Shown here: piece by piece, positions 7,365 to 16,806 of the stretch | Layout: each line of letters begins with the position of its first letter | How positions within the stretch are numbered: position 1 is the first letter of the stretch | Source of the DNA: Hoeflea_A sp039025395 | GTDB taxonomy: Bacteria; Pseudomonadota; Alphaproteobacteria; Rhizobiales; Rhizobiaceae | DNA length: 64,000 bases | NCBI GenBank assembly: GCA_039025395.1 | Contig: JBCCOK010000011.1 | Location: forward strand, 1-64,000 | Direction of reading: 5' to 3' | Made by a program: the position numbers and the translations under genes | The notes under the pieces: model-generated | The model's input: the letters and a program-made list of their open reading frames with translations, nothing else | Told to the model about the DNA's origin: nothing | The model's database searches: none

Positions 7365-9314
7365 TCAGTCGCGTCGAAGATCAGGTGGCGTGGCTTCATC
7401 GACCAGTGCATTGACTGCTTCGTCCAGCGTCATGGACGTTTGATCACGGCTGCCCAGGCGACGCATATTGACACTGCGTTCCTCTGCTTCGCGCTTGCCG
7501 CATACAAGGATCACTGGAACCTTTGTCAGCGAGTGTTCGCGGATCTTGTAATTGATCTTCTCGTTGCGCACATCCGTTTCAACATGCAGCCCGGCCTTCT
7601 TGAGTTTATCTGCGACTTCCAAAGCGTAGGGCTCGGCTTCGGAAGTAATGGTCGCAACAACCACCTGAACCGGTGCAAACCACAGCGGCATGATCCCGGC
7701 ATAGTTCTCGATCAGGATGCCGAGGAAACGCTCCATGGATCCACAGATAGCCCGGTGCACCATGACCGGTTGTTTTTTCTCTGAGTCGCTATCGATGTAG
7801 AAGGCCCCGAACCGTTCCGGCAGATTGAAATCCACTTGCGTGGTTCCGCATTGCCATTCGCGACCGATCGCATCGCGCAGCACATATTCGAACTTCGGTC
7901 CGTAAAATGTGCCCTCGCCTTCATTGACACCGGTCTTGATGCGGCCTTCGGATTCGCGTTCGATCTGCACCAGGATCTCGCGCATTACATCCTCTGCATG
8001 ATCCCACATTTCATCGGTGCCAACACGCTTTTCCGGTCGGGTCGCGAGCTTTACCGTGATTTCGTCGAAGCCAAAATCACTGTAAGTGGTCAATATGAGA
8101 TCGTTGATGCGAAGGCATTCTGAACGCAGCTGTTCTTCGGTACAAAACACATGGCCGTCATCTTGTGTGAATGCACGAACACGCATCAGACCATGAAGAG
8201 CACCGGACGGTTCATAGCGATGCACAGAGCCGAATTCCGCCATCTTTACAGGCAGTTCCCTGTAACTCTTTAGTCCATTTTTGAATATTAGGACATGACC
8301 TGGGCAATTCATCGGTTTCAGCGCGAAGACCCGCTCGTCTTCGGTCTGCGTGGTAAACATGTTTTCCCGGTACCATTCCCAGTGACCGGAGGTTTCCCAA
8401 AGTGCTTTATCCAGCACCTGCGGCGTGTTTACTTCGTCATAGCCGTGCTGATCGAGGCGCCGACGCATATAGTTGACGAGGTTTTGGAACATACGCCAAC
8501 CCTTGTTATGCCAGAAGACAACGCCCGGCCCTTCCTCCTGAAAATGGTAAAGATCCATCTCACGGCCGAGACGCCGGTGGTCGCGCTTTTCCGCCTCCTC
8601 GAGCATGCGGAGATAGGCATCAAGCTGTCTCTGGTCGGCCCAAGCTGTGCCGTAGATGCGGGTAAGCATGGGGTTATTAGAATCGCCACGCCAGTAAGCC
8701 CCGGCAACGCTCATCAGCTTGAAGGCATTTCCGATCTGCCCTGTCGATGCCATATGAGGACCCCGGCACAGATCAAACCACTCGCCCTGCCGATAGATAT
8801 TGACGTCTTCCCCGTCCGGAATCGCGTCGACCAATTCGACCTTGTAGGCCTCGCCCATTTCTTTGAATGTCTCGCGCGCCTTCTCGCGCGACCAGACTTC
8901 TTTGGTGAACGGTTTGTTGCGTGCAATGATCTCCCGCATTTTCTTTTCGATTTTCGGAAGATCATCCGCCGTGAAAGGCTGGTTGCGCGCGAAATCGTAA
9001 TAGAAACCGTTCTCGATGACCGGGCCTATTGTAACCTGCGTGCCAGGATAGAGTTCTTGGACGGCTTCGGCCATGACATGCGCAGCGTCGTGGCGGATCA
9101 GTTCCAGCGCGCGCGGATCATCACGCGTCAGGATCTCAATTGGCCCTTCAGTGACGGCATCTGAAAGGTCGCGCAGCTCGCCTTCAACAGCGACCGCAAC
9201 GGCTTTTTTGCTCAACGATTTGGATATCCCCTCAGCCACATCGCGGCCGCTGGTACCCACAGCGAATTCGCGGCTTGAGCCATCGGGAAATGCAAGAGAA
9301 ACGGAATCAGCCAT
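7365..9314 (-). CDS. thrS: Threonyl-tRNA synthetase
   Basis: A 649-residue class II aminoacyl-tRNA synthetase that charges tRNA-Thr. In order: a TGS domain (about 5-65, LAFPDGSSREFAVG), the editing domain with its metal-site motif HDAAHVMAEAV and the SAD segment, the catalytic core (MNCPGHVLIFK, RYEPSGALHGLMRVRAFTQDDGHVFC, HRAICGSMERFLGILIE) and the anticodon-binding domain (VVVATITSEAEPYALEVADKL). The frame is open to 9443, but an AAAGGAG site precedes the ATG at 9314 and gives the family-typical N-terminus. The yidD stop lies 129 bp upstream on the same strand. Confidence 0.97.
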   Translation of the reverse strand: MADSVSLAFPDGSSREFAVGTSGRDVAEGISKSLSKKAVAVAVEGELRDLSDAVTEGPIEILTRDDPRALELIRHDAAHVMAEAVQELYPGTQVTIGPVIENGFYYDFARNQPFTADDLPKIEKKMREIIARNKPFTKEVWSREKARETFKEMGEAYKVELVDAIPDGEDVNIYRQGEWFDLCRGPHMASTGQIGNAFKLMSVAGAYWRGDSNNPMLTRIYGTAWADQRQLDAYLRMLEEAEKRDHRRLGREMDLYHFQEEGPGVVFWHNKGWRMFQNLVNYMRRRLDQHGYDEVNTPQVLDKALWETSGHWEWYRENMFTTQTEDERVFALKPMNCPGHVLIFKNGLKSYRELPVKMAEFGSVHRYEPSGALHGLMRVRAFTQDDGHVFCTEEQLRSECLRINDLILTTYSDFGFDEITVKLATRPEKRVGTDEMWDHAEDVMREILVQIERESEGRIKTGVNEGEGTFYGPKFEYVLRDAIGREWQCGTTQVDFNLPERFGAFYIDSDSEKKQPVMVHRAICGSMERFLGILIENYAGIMPLWFAPVQVVVATITSEAEPYALEVADKLKKAGLHVETDVRNEKINYKIREHSLTKVPVILVCGKREAEERSVNMRRLGSRDQTSMTLDEAVNALVDEATPPDLRRD

Positions 9315-9443
9315 TGTTGTCTCCTTTCCAGTCCCGCCAACGAATGCGGGTGGTTGATTGCGCGTTAGAAAGCGCGCGCGCGTTTTATCCTGCGCGTCCG
9401 CCCTTTGCAACGCACAAATGCCGTTACATCGCTTTGAACGCAC

Positions 9444-9803
9444 TCAGTTGCTAGCGTAGTGAAAATACCGCCACGGCATGTACCAGCGTGCCCTGTCCGG
9501 CGTTGCTTCAGGAACCGGATCAAAACCATGGGTTCCGCCGGGTCCGCATCTTATGAAACGAAACAACGCCATCCAGCCGCCGGCCCAAAGCCCATGACGC
9601 GCAATTGCCTCATAGCCGAATTCGGAACAGGTCGGAGCGTGTCTGCAGGTGTTTCCGATAAAACCGGACAGGGTTAGCTGATAAAGACGCACCAGACCCA
9701 TTCCAAACAGTCTTCCCGGTGTCTTGCGAAACGGACCATCGTAGTTGCGGCCACGGTGACGACTGTGAGCTTTTGTTTCTTCCGGCTTGGTCGAAGACGT
9801 CAT
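9444..9803 (-). CDS. yidD: Membrane protein insertion efficiency factor YidD
   Basis: A 119-residue member of the YidD family, small proteins thought to help YidC/Sec-mediated insertion of inner-membrane proteins. The family core is intact: LVRLYQLTLSGFIGNTCRHAPTCSEFGYEAIARHGLWAGGWMALFRFIRCGPGGTHGFDPVP split over the whole domain, with the conserved cysteines (CRH, CSE, CGP) and the amphipathic N-terminal helix. Length is at the long end because of a basic 25-residue N-terminal extension and a C-terminal tail. It follows the iron-sulfur scaffold gene by 8 bases, so the two are one transcript. Confidence 0.93.
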   Translation of the reverse strand: MTSSTKPEETKAHSRHRGRNYDGPFRKTPGRLFGMGLVRLYQLTLSGFIGNTCRHAPTCSEFGYEAIARHGLWAGGWMALFRFIRCGPGGTHGFDPVPEATPDRARWYMPWRYFHYASN

Positions 9804-9811
9804 CAGTTGCT

Positions 9812-10261
9812 TCAGGCGGCCGCTCCCGCAGCCCGCTCTTCCTCGATCTGGTCAATGGCATCGACAACGGCATCGAATGTCAGCAATGTCGACGCATGAC
9901 GGGCTCTATAATCACGAACCGGCTCGAGAAATTGCAGATCGGAAAAACGCCCGCCGGGTGGCGGACCGTTTTCCTTCAGCATGGCAATCATTTCGGCGCG
10001 CACCTGACGCAATTCGGACATCGAAGCCCCAATAATCTTGCTCGCCATGATCGACGAGGAAGCCTGACCGAGAGCGCAAGCCTTGACCTCATGGGCAAAG
10101 TCACTGACCATATCGCCATCGACTTTCAGCCATACTTTGACGGTCGATCCGCAGAGTTTCGAGTGGGCACGCGCGCTCGCATCCGCATCCTCCAGTGAAC
10201 CGATGCGCGGGATATTGCCTGCAAATTCAAGAATCTTCGCGTTGTATACGTCGTCAATCAT
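9812..10261 (-). CDS. NifU/IscU-like iron-sulfur scaffold protein with two of three cysteines
   Basis: A 149-residue NifU_N-domain protein related to the scaffolds that hold a nascent Fe-S cluster. The first two ligand positions are present (KLCGST, about residue 37, and VKACALGQASSS, about residue 62). At the third position, where IscU/SufU have a Cys after a basic residue, the sequence reads RARHASTLLTFDAV, so the Cys is missing and His-Ala takes its place. This makes it a divergent scaffold-like protein. It is followed closely by yidD and is not in the suf cluster 20 kb away. The protein ends in an acidic, Ala-rich tail. Confidence 0.85.
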   Translation of the reverse strand: MIDDVYNAKILEFAGNIPRIGSLEDADASARAHSKLCGSTVKVWLKVDGDMVSDFAHEVKACALGQASSSIMASKIIGASMSELRQVRAEMIAMLKENGPPPGGRFSDLQFLEPVRDYRARHASTLLTFDAVVDAIDQIEEERAAGAAA

Positions 10262-10443
10262 TCAGAAATCCCGGCGTCGATCTATTGTTTCTTGCGCAAA
10301 AACACATTAAATCGACGCCCTTACGTCGCCTATTCGTTGGCCTTTGAGATCTTTGTACCCTATTTTGGGCTCCAGCGACACTATTGCAAGTCCTGTCTCG
10401 CTGCGATGACCAGGAAACCATAACGTGCCCGTACCTTAAGCGA

Positions 10444-10460
10444 AATCGCATTGTGCGATT
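10444..10460. promoter_or_regulatory. Inverted repeat in the folE leader
   Basis: AATCGCA-TTG-TGCGATT is a perfect 7-bp inverted repeat ending 12 bases before the folE start codon, immediately ahead of the GCGGAGA ribosome site. It could be an operator or an RNA hairpin affecting translation. No known regulator is assigned. Confidence 0.4.
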
Positions 10461-10472
10461 GCGGAGAATGAT

Positions 10473-11111
10473 ATGACTACAGACGCCATTATCAAAAGTT
10501 TCCCCAACGGGGTGAACGACGACACGGCAGGCGACATTGACCGGCCCACCGAAACCGAGGCAAGAGCAGCCATCGACGTGCTTTTGCGCTGGATCGGAGA
10601 GGATCCGGCACGCGAGGGATTGATCGACACGCCGAAGCGGGTCGCCAAGGCCTATCTGGAATTGTTCTCCGGGTACAATGAGTCTGTCGAAGAGATACTC
10701 GGGCGCACATTTGAAGAGGTGGCAGGGTACGATGAACTGGTTCTCGTGAAGGACATCCCCTTCTTCTCCCACTGTGAGCATCACATGGTGCCGATTATTG
10801 GAAAGGCCCATATCGGCTATCTTCCAGCGGGCCGGGTCGTCGGCCTGTCTAAGATTGCACGGGTTGTCGACGCTTTCGGCAAGCGGCTGCAGACACAAGA
10901 GGCCCTGACAGCACAGATCGCGGAAGCAATTGACGCCACGCTGAAACCACGGGGCGTAGCGGTGATGATTGAAGCCGAGCACATGTGCATGGTCATGCGC
11001 GGCATCAAGAAAATCGGTTCGACAACGCTGACTTCCACCTTCACAGGTGTTTTCAAGACGGAGCCCCAGGAGCAGGCACGGTTCATGTCCATGCTGCGCG
11101 GTCGGGACTGA
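10473..11111 (+). CDS. folE: GTP cyclohydrolase I
   Basis: A 212-residue type I GTP cyclohydrolase, which converts GTP to 7,8-dihydroneopterin triphosphate, the first step of tetrahydrofolate synthesis. The zinc and active-site segments are present: HCEHHMVPIIGKAHIGYLP (Cys and His ligands), KIARVVDAFGKRLQTQE and the second zinc cysteine in EAEHMCMVMRGIKK. The N-terminal 30 residues are poorly conserved, as is normal. The ribosome site GGAGA is 6 bases from the ATG. hisI starts 3 bases after the stop, so folE-hisI is an operon. Confidence 0.97.
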   Translation: MTTDAIIKSFPNGVNDDTAGDIDRPTETEARAAIDVLLRWIGEDPAREGLIDTPKRVAKAYLELFSGYNESVEEILGRTFEEVAGYDELVLVKDIPFFSHCEHHMVPIIGKAHIGYLPAGRVVGLSKIARVVDAFGKRLQTQEALTAQIAEAIDATLKPRGVAVMIEAEHMCMVMRGIKKIGSTTLTSTFTGVFKTEPQEQARFMSMLRGRD

Positions 11112-11114
11112 AAG

Positions 11115-11576
11115 ATGCCCGAACGAGCCGTCCAGCGAGCGCAGTTTCCGCCAGCGCCGGCCGACAAGTCGCTGCTGGAAGAAGGGAACGAGTTAACGCC
11201 ACGCTTTGATGCAAACGGGCTGGTAACAGCAGTTGTGACCGATGTTTCCGACGGTACTGTTTTAATGTTGGCACACATGAATGCAGAAGCGCTGAAATTG
11301 ACAGTCGAAAGCGGTATTGCCCACTACTACAGCCGTTCGCGCGCATCGCTTTGGAAAAAAGGCGAAACATCCGGCAACAGCCAGAAAGTCCACGAAATCC
11401 TCGTCGATTGTGACCAGGATGCCGTATGGTTGAAGGTGAGCGTCGCCGGCCATGGCTCCACCTGCCACACAGGCCGCAGATCATGTTTTTTCCGCCGCGT
11501 CGAAGCTGATAATGGGGAGGTACGCCTCGTCAAAGACGATGAGCCGCGCCTGTTTGATCCTGCGACCGTCTATTAA
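11115..11576 (+). CDS. hisI: Phosphoribosyl-AMP cyclohydrolase
   Basis: A 153-residue monofunctional HisI, which opens the adenine ring of phosphoribosyl-AMP in histidine synthesis. Typical motifs: MLAHMNAEALKLT, HYYSRSRASLWKKGETSGN, the metal-binding VDCDQDAVWLKV, and GSTCHTGRRSCFF with two further zinc cysteines. Unlike enterobacteria there is no fused HisE domain. It is coupled to folE with a 3-base gap, a pairing seen in several alphaproteobacteria. Confidence 0.96.
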   Translation: MPERAVQRAQFPPAPADKSLLEEGNELTPRFDANGLVTAVVTDVSDGTVLMLAHMNAEALKLTVESGIAHYYSRSRASLWKKGETSGNSQKVHEILVDCDQDAVWLKVSVAGHGSTCHTGRRSCFFRRVEADNGEVRLVKDDEPRLFDPATVY

Positions 11577-11796
11577 AAGCGCCAGCGGAGACACGCTAAA
11601 CAACGTCTATGCCCATCACGACAAAACAAATCCATTTGTTCAAAAGTCGATTGCCAGACGTTGCCGGCCCGTGGCAACTTCACCAAACATAAACAAAAAG
11701 AGCGTTGAATAGCAGTTCAGCGCTCGTGCGCAGTCCAGTCGATTTTCTCAGAATGGCTGCCGTGGCGAGTGTCGACTGCGTTCAGGAGATGATGCC

Positions 11797-12678
11797 GTGT
11801 TGCACACATCACCCCAGACAAAAATCGCACTTGCGCTGGGCGGAGGCGCTGCTCGCGGCTGGGCGCATATCGGGGTGTTGAGAGCACTCGACGAGGCCGG
11901 CATCGGGATCGGAATGGTCGCCGGTACGTCCATTGGCGCACTTGTCGGCGGGTGTTACCTCGCAGGTAAACTGGACGAACTTGAAGACTTCGCGCGTAGT
12001 CTGACCATGCGCCGCATTGTCGGATTGCTGGACTTGGCTATCGGCGGCAGCGGCCTCTTCGGCGGCATGCGCCTGAGCAAACGCATGCGCGAGCATCTTG
12101 CCAATATCAATATCGAGGACCTCGACCGGCCCTTCACGGCGGTTGCGACAGAAATCGCGACGGGCCATGAAATCTGGATCCACAGCGGATCGTTGACCAC
12201 TGCGATCCACGCGTCCTATGCGCTACCCGGCATATTCGAACCGGTACGATGCAACGGTCGCACACTCGTCGATGGCGCCTTGGTAAATCCGGTTCCGGTT
12301 TCGGTTTGCAGGGCTCAGGAGGCGCCGTTGGTCGTGGCCGTCAACCTACACTACGACCTCTACGGCCGATCCGCGGTCGTCAAACACGCCGCTTCCACGA
12401 TCGCAGTTGACACGGCTGCCGACAAGACGCCTGAGCAACGAAAGAAAAAGGCGCGTCTCGGTATGACGAATGTGATGGTGGAAGCCTATAACATCATTCA
12501 GGACCGAATTTCCCGTGCCCGTTTGGCCGGAGACCCTCCGGATATTCTGCTGATGCCGCGCCTTTCGGACATCGGACTTTCAGAATTCCATAGAGCGTCC
12601 GAAGCGATAGACCGCGGCTATAACGAAGCCCGCGCCAAGATTGAAGATATTACGCGGCTTGCGGAAGTGCTTTCCTAG
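11797..12678 (+). CDS. Patatin-like phospholipase
   Basis: A 293-residue protein of the bacterial patatin family (RssA-like), serine lipid acyl hydrolases with a Ser-Asp dyad. It shows the oxyanion motif GGGAARGWAHIG (about 15-26), the nucleophile motif GTSIG (Ser about 50) and the catalytic Asp in VDGALVNPVP. No signal peptide is visible, so it is probably cytoplasmic or membrane-associated. The start is GTG at 11797, 9 bases after AGGAG. The 220 bp upstream contain no gene. It converges with the EamA transporter gene downstream. Confidence 0.9.
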   Translation: MLHTSPQTKIALALGGGAARGWAHIGVLRALDEAGIGIGMVAGTSIGALVGGCYLAGKLDELEDFARSLTMRRIVGLLDLAIGGSGLFGGMRLSKRMREHLANINIEDLDRPFTAVATEIATGHEIWIHSGSLTTAIHASYALPGIFEPVRCNGRTLVDGALVNPVPVSVCRAQEAPLVVAVNLHYDLYGRSAVVKHAASTIAVDTAADKTPEQRKKKARLGMTNVMVEAYNIIQDRISRARLAGDPPDILLMPRLSDIGLSEFHRASEAIDRGYNEARAKIEDITRLAEVLS

Positions 12679-12743
12679 GTCGTGGTGAGGGTTTAACGAT
12701 TTGGGGATTCTGAAAGACGGTCAATCGGCGGCCTCTTTTTCGG

Positions 12744-13670
12744 TCAGCGATCCATGGTTTCCACAGGTGCCGGCTTGCGGCTCATTCCGGTCATCGCATT
12801 GCCGATGATTGCGGCCAGTAGGATCGAACCGCCAACAACGGTGAACTGTGAGGGAACCTCGCCAATATAAAGCCAGACCCAGACCGGTGCGAGCATAACC
12901 TCTCCGAGCGAAAGCAGGGTAAGCTCCGCGGAAGGAACCGCGCGTGAGCCGATCGTAAACAGAACCAGTCCTACGCCGATCTGACAGACGCCCATGAGCA
13001 GAGCGACGGTGGCATCATTGGTGCTGACTGTCAGCGGCAGACCGTTTCCGATGCAGATAACCGCGGCTAGGACAATGGTGATCAGTCCAGAGAGAAAGAC
13101 CGAAGGCATCATGTCCCTCGCCTTGCCCCAACGCAGGACGACGCTGTAGACGGCAAAACCGATTGCCGACCCGATCGCTGCCAGATTGCCGATCATGTTG
13201 CCCGTGGAAAATCCGTCAGCAACCATCACCGCTACACCGATGAGCGCGACAAAGATTGCGACGGCCGTTGCTGCCCTCACTCTTTCGCCAAGAAAGAGAC
13301 GCCCAAGCAAGGCAGCAAAAACGGGCGCCGAGGCGAACAGCAACAGCGCACTGGCCACAGTGGTCTTCTGGATCGCGTAAATGCCGCCGGCGAATGCGAG
13401 AAACAGGGCAAATCCTGCGATGAGTGCGGAAATGCCCGCGCTGCGGATTACCGCAATGGGCCTTCCCCCGGAGCGAACCCACAAAACAGCAAATAGAAAA
13501 GGGGTCAGCGTAAGCGAGCGGTAAAGCAGAATGTGCCAGGATGTCGCCTCATCGATCAGGCGAACGCCGAGGCCTACTGTGGACCAGACGATGCCGGCTG
13601 CCAGAACATACAGCACGCCGCGACTATAGGCATCGCGGTCAATAGTGGCAGAGTGCGACTGGGACAACAT
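12744..13670 (-). CDS. DMT-superfamily transporter (EamA), first copy
   Basis: A 308-residue integral membrane protein with ten predicted helices in two EamA repeats (about 15-150 and 160-295). The first repeat opens with VLYVLAAGIVWSTVGLGVRL, and the second contains GSAIGFAVYSVVLRW. Such proteins export amino acids or other small metabolites; the substrate cannot be read here. The frame is open to 13709, but ATG 13670 with GGGAG just upstream is preferred. It is unrelated at the residue level to the second EamA gene at 23928 beyond the shared fold. Confidence 0.87.
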   Translation of the reverse strand: MLSQSHSATIDRDAYSRGVLYVLAAGIVWSTVGLGVRLIDEATSWHILLYRSLTLTPFLFAVLWVRSGGRPIAVIRSAGISALIAGFALFLAFAGGIYAIQKTTVASALLLFASAPVFAALLGRLFLGERVRAATAVAIFVALIGVAVMVADGFSTGNMIGNLAAIGSAIGFAVYSVVLRWGKARDMMPSVFLSGLITIVLAAVICIGNGLPLTVSTNDATVALLMGVCQIGVGLVLFTIGSRAVPSAELTLLSLGEVMLAPVWVWLYIGEVPSQFTVVGGSILLAAIIGNAMTGMSRKPAPVETMDR

Positions 13671-13793
13671 TAACTCCCGGCATTTGGGTCCGGCTACCGC
13701 ACCAGGCACTATGGAGCGCTTGTTCTCGCTTCACAACACGATTGGAACCATTTGTCGAAGCGCAAGGATCGCCTGCGTCGATCGCATTGACCT

Positions 13794-14306
13794 TTAAAGT
13801 CGCTTGCGCAACTGGCGCGCCCGTGCTGCCAGTGCTTTGCGGTCGGACCCAAGTGCAGCATCGAGCATTTGTTCGGCCATGCTGCGTTCGATACGTCCAT
13901 CAAGCGCCAGGTCAACGAACCCCTGGAGCGAGCAAGCAGCAACGATGTTTGACTTGTTCTCGACATTGGCAGCAAGAACGCGCGCGAGCCGATCGGCCTG
14001 CTCGCTGGTCAAAGTCGCACGGCTGAGAATCTTGGGAAGCTGTTCGCCGATTTCCCACTGCTTGGGATCTGCCAGCAGGCCAAGCAACCGCATTACATGC
14101 GCATCGAAAAGCGCAGGCTCCGCAGTGCTGATCTGCATGAGAGCATGCGCAGCGTGAGCAACGACCGCGGTGTCTTCATCTTCCAGCAATTCTATCAATA
14201 CAGGGAGCAAGTGCCCGTTCTGCCGAACCTCGTCAGCAACAGCACTTGCCGCCCCGACCACGCGGCGATCGCCTTCACTCAGGCGATCACGCAGCCATGC
14301 GGACAT
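13794..14306 (-). CDS. HEAT-repeat-like helical protein downstream of clpA
   Basis: A 170-residue all-helical protein with HEAT/ARM-like repeats: PVLIELLEDEDTAVVAHAAHALMQIS, LFDAHVMRLLGLLADPKQWEIGEQLPKIL and LARVLAANVENKSNIVAACSLQGFVDLA fit three consecutive pairs of helices. It has no enzyme motif, signal peptide or membrane segment. It begins 3 bases after the clpA stop on the same strand, so it is translated with clpA and may act in the same process, for instance as a binding platform, but that is inferred from position only. Confidence 0.75.
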   Translation of the reverse strand: MSAWLRDRLSEGDRRVVGAASAVADEVRQNGHLLPVLIELLEDEDTAVVAHAAHALMQISTAEPALFDAHVMRLLGLLADPKQWEIGEQLPKILSRATLTSEQADRLARVLAANVENKSNIVAACSLQGFVDLALDGRIERSMAEQMLDAALGSDRKALAARARQLRKRL

Positions 14307-14309
14307 GGC

Positions 14310-16796
14310 TCATTTCTTTCGCGGAACCTTCGGCACTGCACTGCCGCGCGGCTTGGATGGCTCCGGCTCGTCCAAGGGCGGGGCGTCTCCCTCAGCGCCT
14401 TCCTGCTTTGGCGCGGCGGTTGCTGCTGCTTTTGGTTTTGCTGCTGCGGGCTTGCGTTTCGTCGTTGGTTCCTTGCGCGGCTTTTCCGGAGCCTTGTCTG
14501 GAATGGCTTCGAGTTTCAATCCGGGTTCGCCGTCGTCTTTCTTTTCGACGGTGACTTTCACAGTCCCGCCCTTCCTCAGTTTGCCGAACAGCACCTCGTC
14601 GGCAAGCTGCTTCTTGACATGTTCCTGGATCACACGTGCCAGCGGCCGCGCACCCATGCGCTCATCATAGCCCTTGTCAGCGAGCCATGCGACGGCTTCC
14701 TTCGAAAGATCGAATGTGACACCGCGCTCGGCCAACTGCGCCTCAAGCTGCATGACGAATTTCTGAACAACCTGGTGAATGACAGGTGTAGGCAGCGAAC
14801 CAAAAGGAATGATCGCGTCCAGCCGGTTACGGAATTCGGGCGAAAACATCCGGTTGATCGCTTCCATATCGTCACCTTCCCGCTTTGACGAGCCGAAGCC
14901 GATGGCGGGCTTGGCAAGATCCGCGGCGCCAGCATTCGTCGTCATGATGAGGATGACATTACGGAAATCGATCTGTTTGCCGTTGTGGTCCGTCAGCTTG
15001 CCGTGATCCATCACCTGCAACAGGATGTTGAACAGGTCCGGGTGGGCCTTTTCGATTTCGTCGAGGAGCAGCACACAGTGAGGATGCTGATCGACGCCGT
15101 CGGTCAGCAGACCGCCCTGATCGAAGCCGACATATCCGGGTGGCGCCCCCAGAAGGCGCGACACAGTATGGCGTTCCATGTATTCCGACATGTCGAAGCG
15201 CAGCAATTCAACGCCGAGCGAGCTTGCAAGCTGCCGTGCGACTTCCGTTTTTCCGACCCCAGTGGGACCGGAGAAAAGATAACTCCCGATCGGCTTGTCC
15301 GGTTCGCGCAAACCGGCACGGGCCAGTTTGATGGCCGATGCCAGGGTTTCAATCGCATTGTCCTGACCATAGACAACACGCCGCAACTCCTTGTCGAGGT
15401 TGGCAAGGACCAGCTTGTCGTCTTTTGACACCGATTTCGGCGGAATACGTGCCATGGTCGCAACTGTCGCTTCGATCTCCTTCTCGGTGATCGTCTTGCG
15501 GCGTTTGCTTTCTTCAACCAGCATCTGCGATGCACCGGTCTCGTCGATCACGTCGATCGCCTTGTCCGGCAGCTTGCGGTCATTGATGTAACGCGCTGAA
15601 AGCTCCACCGCCGAAGTGATCGCCTCGTTGCTGTACTTGACCTTGTGATAGTCCTCGTAATAGGGCTTCAGACCCTTCAGGATCTCGACAGCGTCGTCGA
15701 TGCTCGGCTCGTTGACGTCGATTTTCTGGAACCGGCGCACAAGTGCCCTGTCCTTCTCGAAAAACTGCCTGAATTCCTTGTAGGTTGTCGATCCGATGCA
15801 TCGAATCGAGCCCGACGACAAGGCCGGTTTCAGCAGATTGGATGCATCCATGGCACCGCCAGAAGTCGCGCCAGCGCCGATCACCGTATGTATCTCGTCA
15901 ATGAAAAGGACTGCGCCTTCCATTTCCTCGAGTTCCTTGACGACCTGCTTCAGCCGCTCCTCGAAGTCGCCCCGATACCGGGTTCCGGCCAGCAGCGCGC
16001 CCATATCCAAAGCGTAAATCGTTGAACCGAGGAGTACTTCCGGCACCTCACCATTGATTATCCGACGTGCCAGCCCCTCGGCTATGGCTGTCTTGCCAAC
16101 GCCGGGATCACCGACATAGAGCGGATTGTTTTTCGACCGGCGGCAGAGAACCTGAATCGTGCGGTTCACCTCTTCGGTGCGTCCTATGAGCGGATCGACC
16201 TTGCCGTCGGCGGCTTTCTGATTGAGGTTGACGCAATAGGCACTGAGCGCATCCTGGTTTTTGGGCTTTCCGCCTTCCTCGGTATCGGATGGCGCAGAAG
16301 ACGAGTCAGAATCGGAGTCCTCGGCACCCCGAACCGGACGGCTTTCTGAAACGCCTGGCCGCTTTGCAATGCCGTGTGAAATGAAATTCACCGCGTCATA
16401 ACGCGTCATTTCCTGCTCCTGAAGGAAATAGGCGGCATGACTTTCGCGCTCTGCAAAGATGGCGACCAGCACGTTTGCACCGGTTACCTCGTCGCGACCG
16501 GAGGACTGAACGTGAATGACGGCGCGTTGAATGACGCGCTGGAAACCGGATGTTGGTTTGGAATCTTCATCGTAACCCGTCACGAGATTGTGCAGCTCGT
16601 TGTCGATATATTCGGTTACGGTCGAACGCAGTGCATCAAGATCAACGCCGCAGGCCCGCATTACAGCGGCCGCATCGGAGTCGTCCATGAGCGCCAGCAA
16701 CAGATGCTCCAACGTCGCATATTCATGATGGCGATCGTTTGCAAATGTAAGTGCCTGGTGCAATGCCTTTTCAAGGCTGTTGGAAAATGTCGGCAC
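14310..16796 (-). CDS. clpA: ATP-dependent Clp protease ATP-binding subunit ClpA
   Basis: An 828-residue AAA+ unfoldase that feeds substrates to ClpP. Layout: N-domain (1-150, SLEKALHQALTFANDRHHEYATLEHLLLAL), first ATPase module with Walker A GDPGVGKTAIAEGLA and Walker B VLFIDEIHT, second module with GPTGVGKTEVARQLA and LLLDEIEKAH, then the ClpP-binding IGF loop (AIGFGSS). The last 80 residues are a Lys/Pro/Ala-rich tail longer than in E. coli. The frame opens with TTG at 16802, but GAGGA lies 7 bases before the GTG at 16796, which also gives the family N-terminus (V/M-PTFS). clpS lies directly upstream. Confidence 0.97.
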   Translation of the reverse strand: MPTFSNSLEKALHQALTFANDRHHEYATLEHLLLALMDDSDAAAVMRACGVDLDALRSTVTEYIDNELHNLVTGYDEDSKPTSGFQRVIQRAVIHVQSSGRDEVTGANVLVAIFAERESHAAYFLQEQEMTRYDAVNFISHGIAKRPGVSESRPVRGAEDSDSDSSSAPSDTEEGGKPKNQDALSAYCVNLNQKAADGKVDPLIGRTEEVNRTIQVLCRRSKNNPLYVGDPGVGKTAIAEGLARRIINGEVPEVLLGSTIYALDMGALLAGTRYRGDFEERLKQVVKELEEMEGAVLFIDEIHTVIGAGATSGGAMDASNLLKPALSSGSIRCIGSTTYKEFRQFFEKDRALVRRFQKIDVNEPSIDDAVEILKGLKPYYEDYHKVKYSNEAITSAVELSARYINDRKLPDKAIDVIDETGASQMLVEESKRRKTITEKEIEATVATMARIPPKSVSKDDKLVLANLDKELRRVVYGQDNAIETLASAIKLARAGLREPDKPIGSYLFSGPTGVGKTEVARQLASSLGVELLRFDMSEYMERHTVSRLLGAPPGYVGFDQGGLLTDGVDQHPHCVLLLDEIEKAHPDLFNILLQVMDHGKLTDHNGKQIDFRNVILIMTTNAGAADLAKPAIGFGSSKREGDDMEAINRMFSPEFRNRLDAIIPFGSLPTPVIHQVVQKFVMQLEAQLAERGVTFDLSKEAVAWLADKGYDERMGARPLARVIQEHVKKQLADEVLFGKLRKGGTVKVTVEKKDDGEPGLKLEAIPDKAPEKPRKEPTTKRKPAAAKPKAAATAAPKQEGAEGDAPPLDEPEPSKPRGSAVPKVPRKK

Positions 16797-16806
16797 AGTC
16801 AAATCC

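Noticed and set aside
8295..9164. 289-codon plus-strand open frame opposite thrS
   Set aside because: It lies wholly inside thrS, shows no motif or ribosome site, and is a frame shadow of a G+C-rich gene.
10254..10982. 242-codon minus-strand frame opposite folE
   Set aside because: Antisense shadow of folE with no family match.
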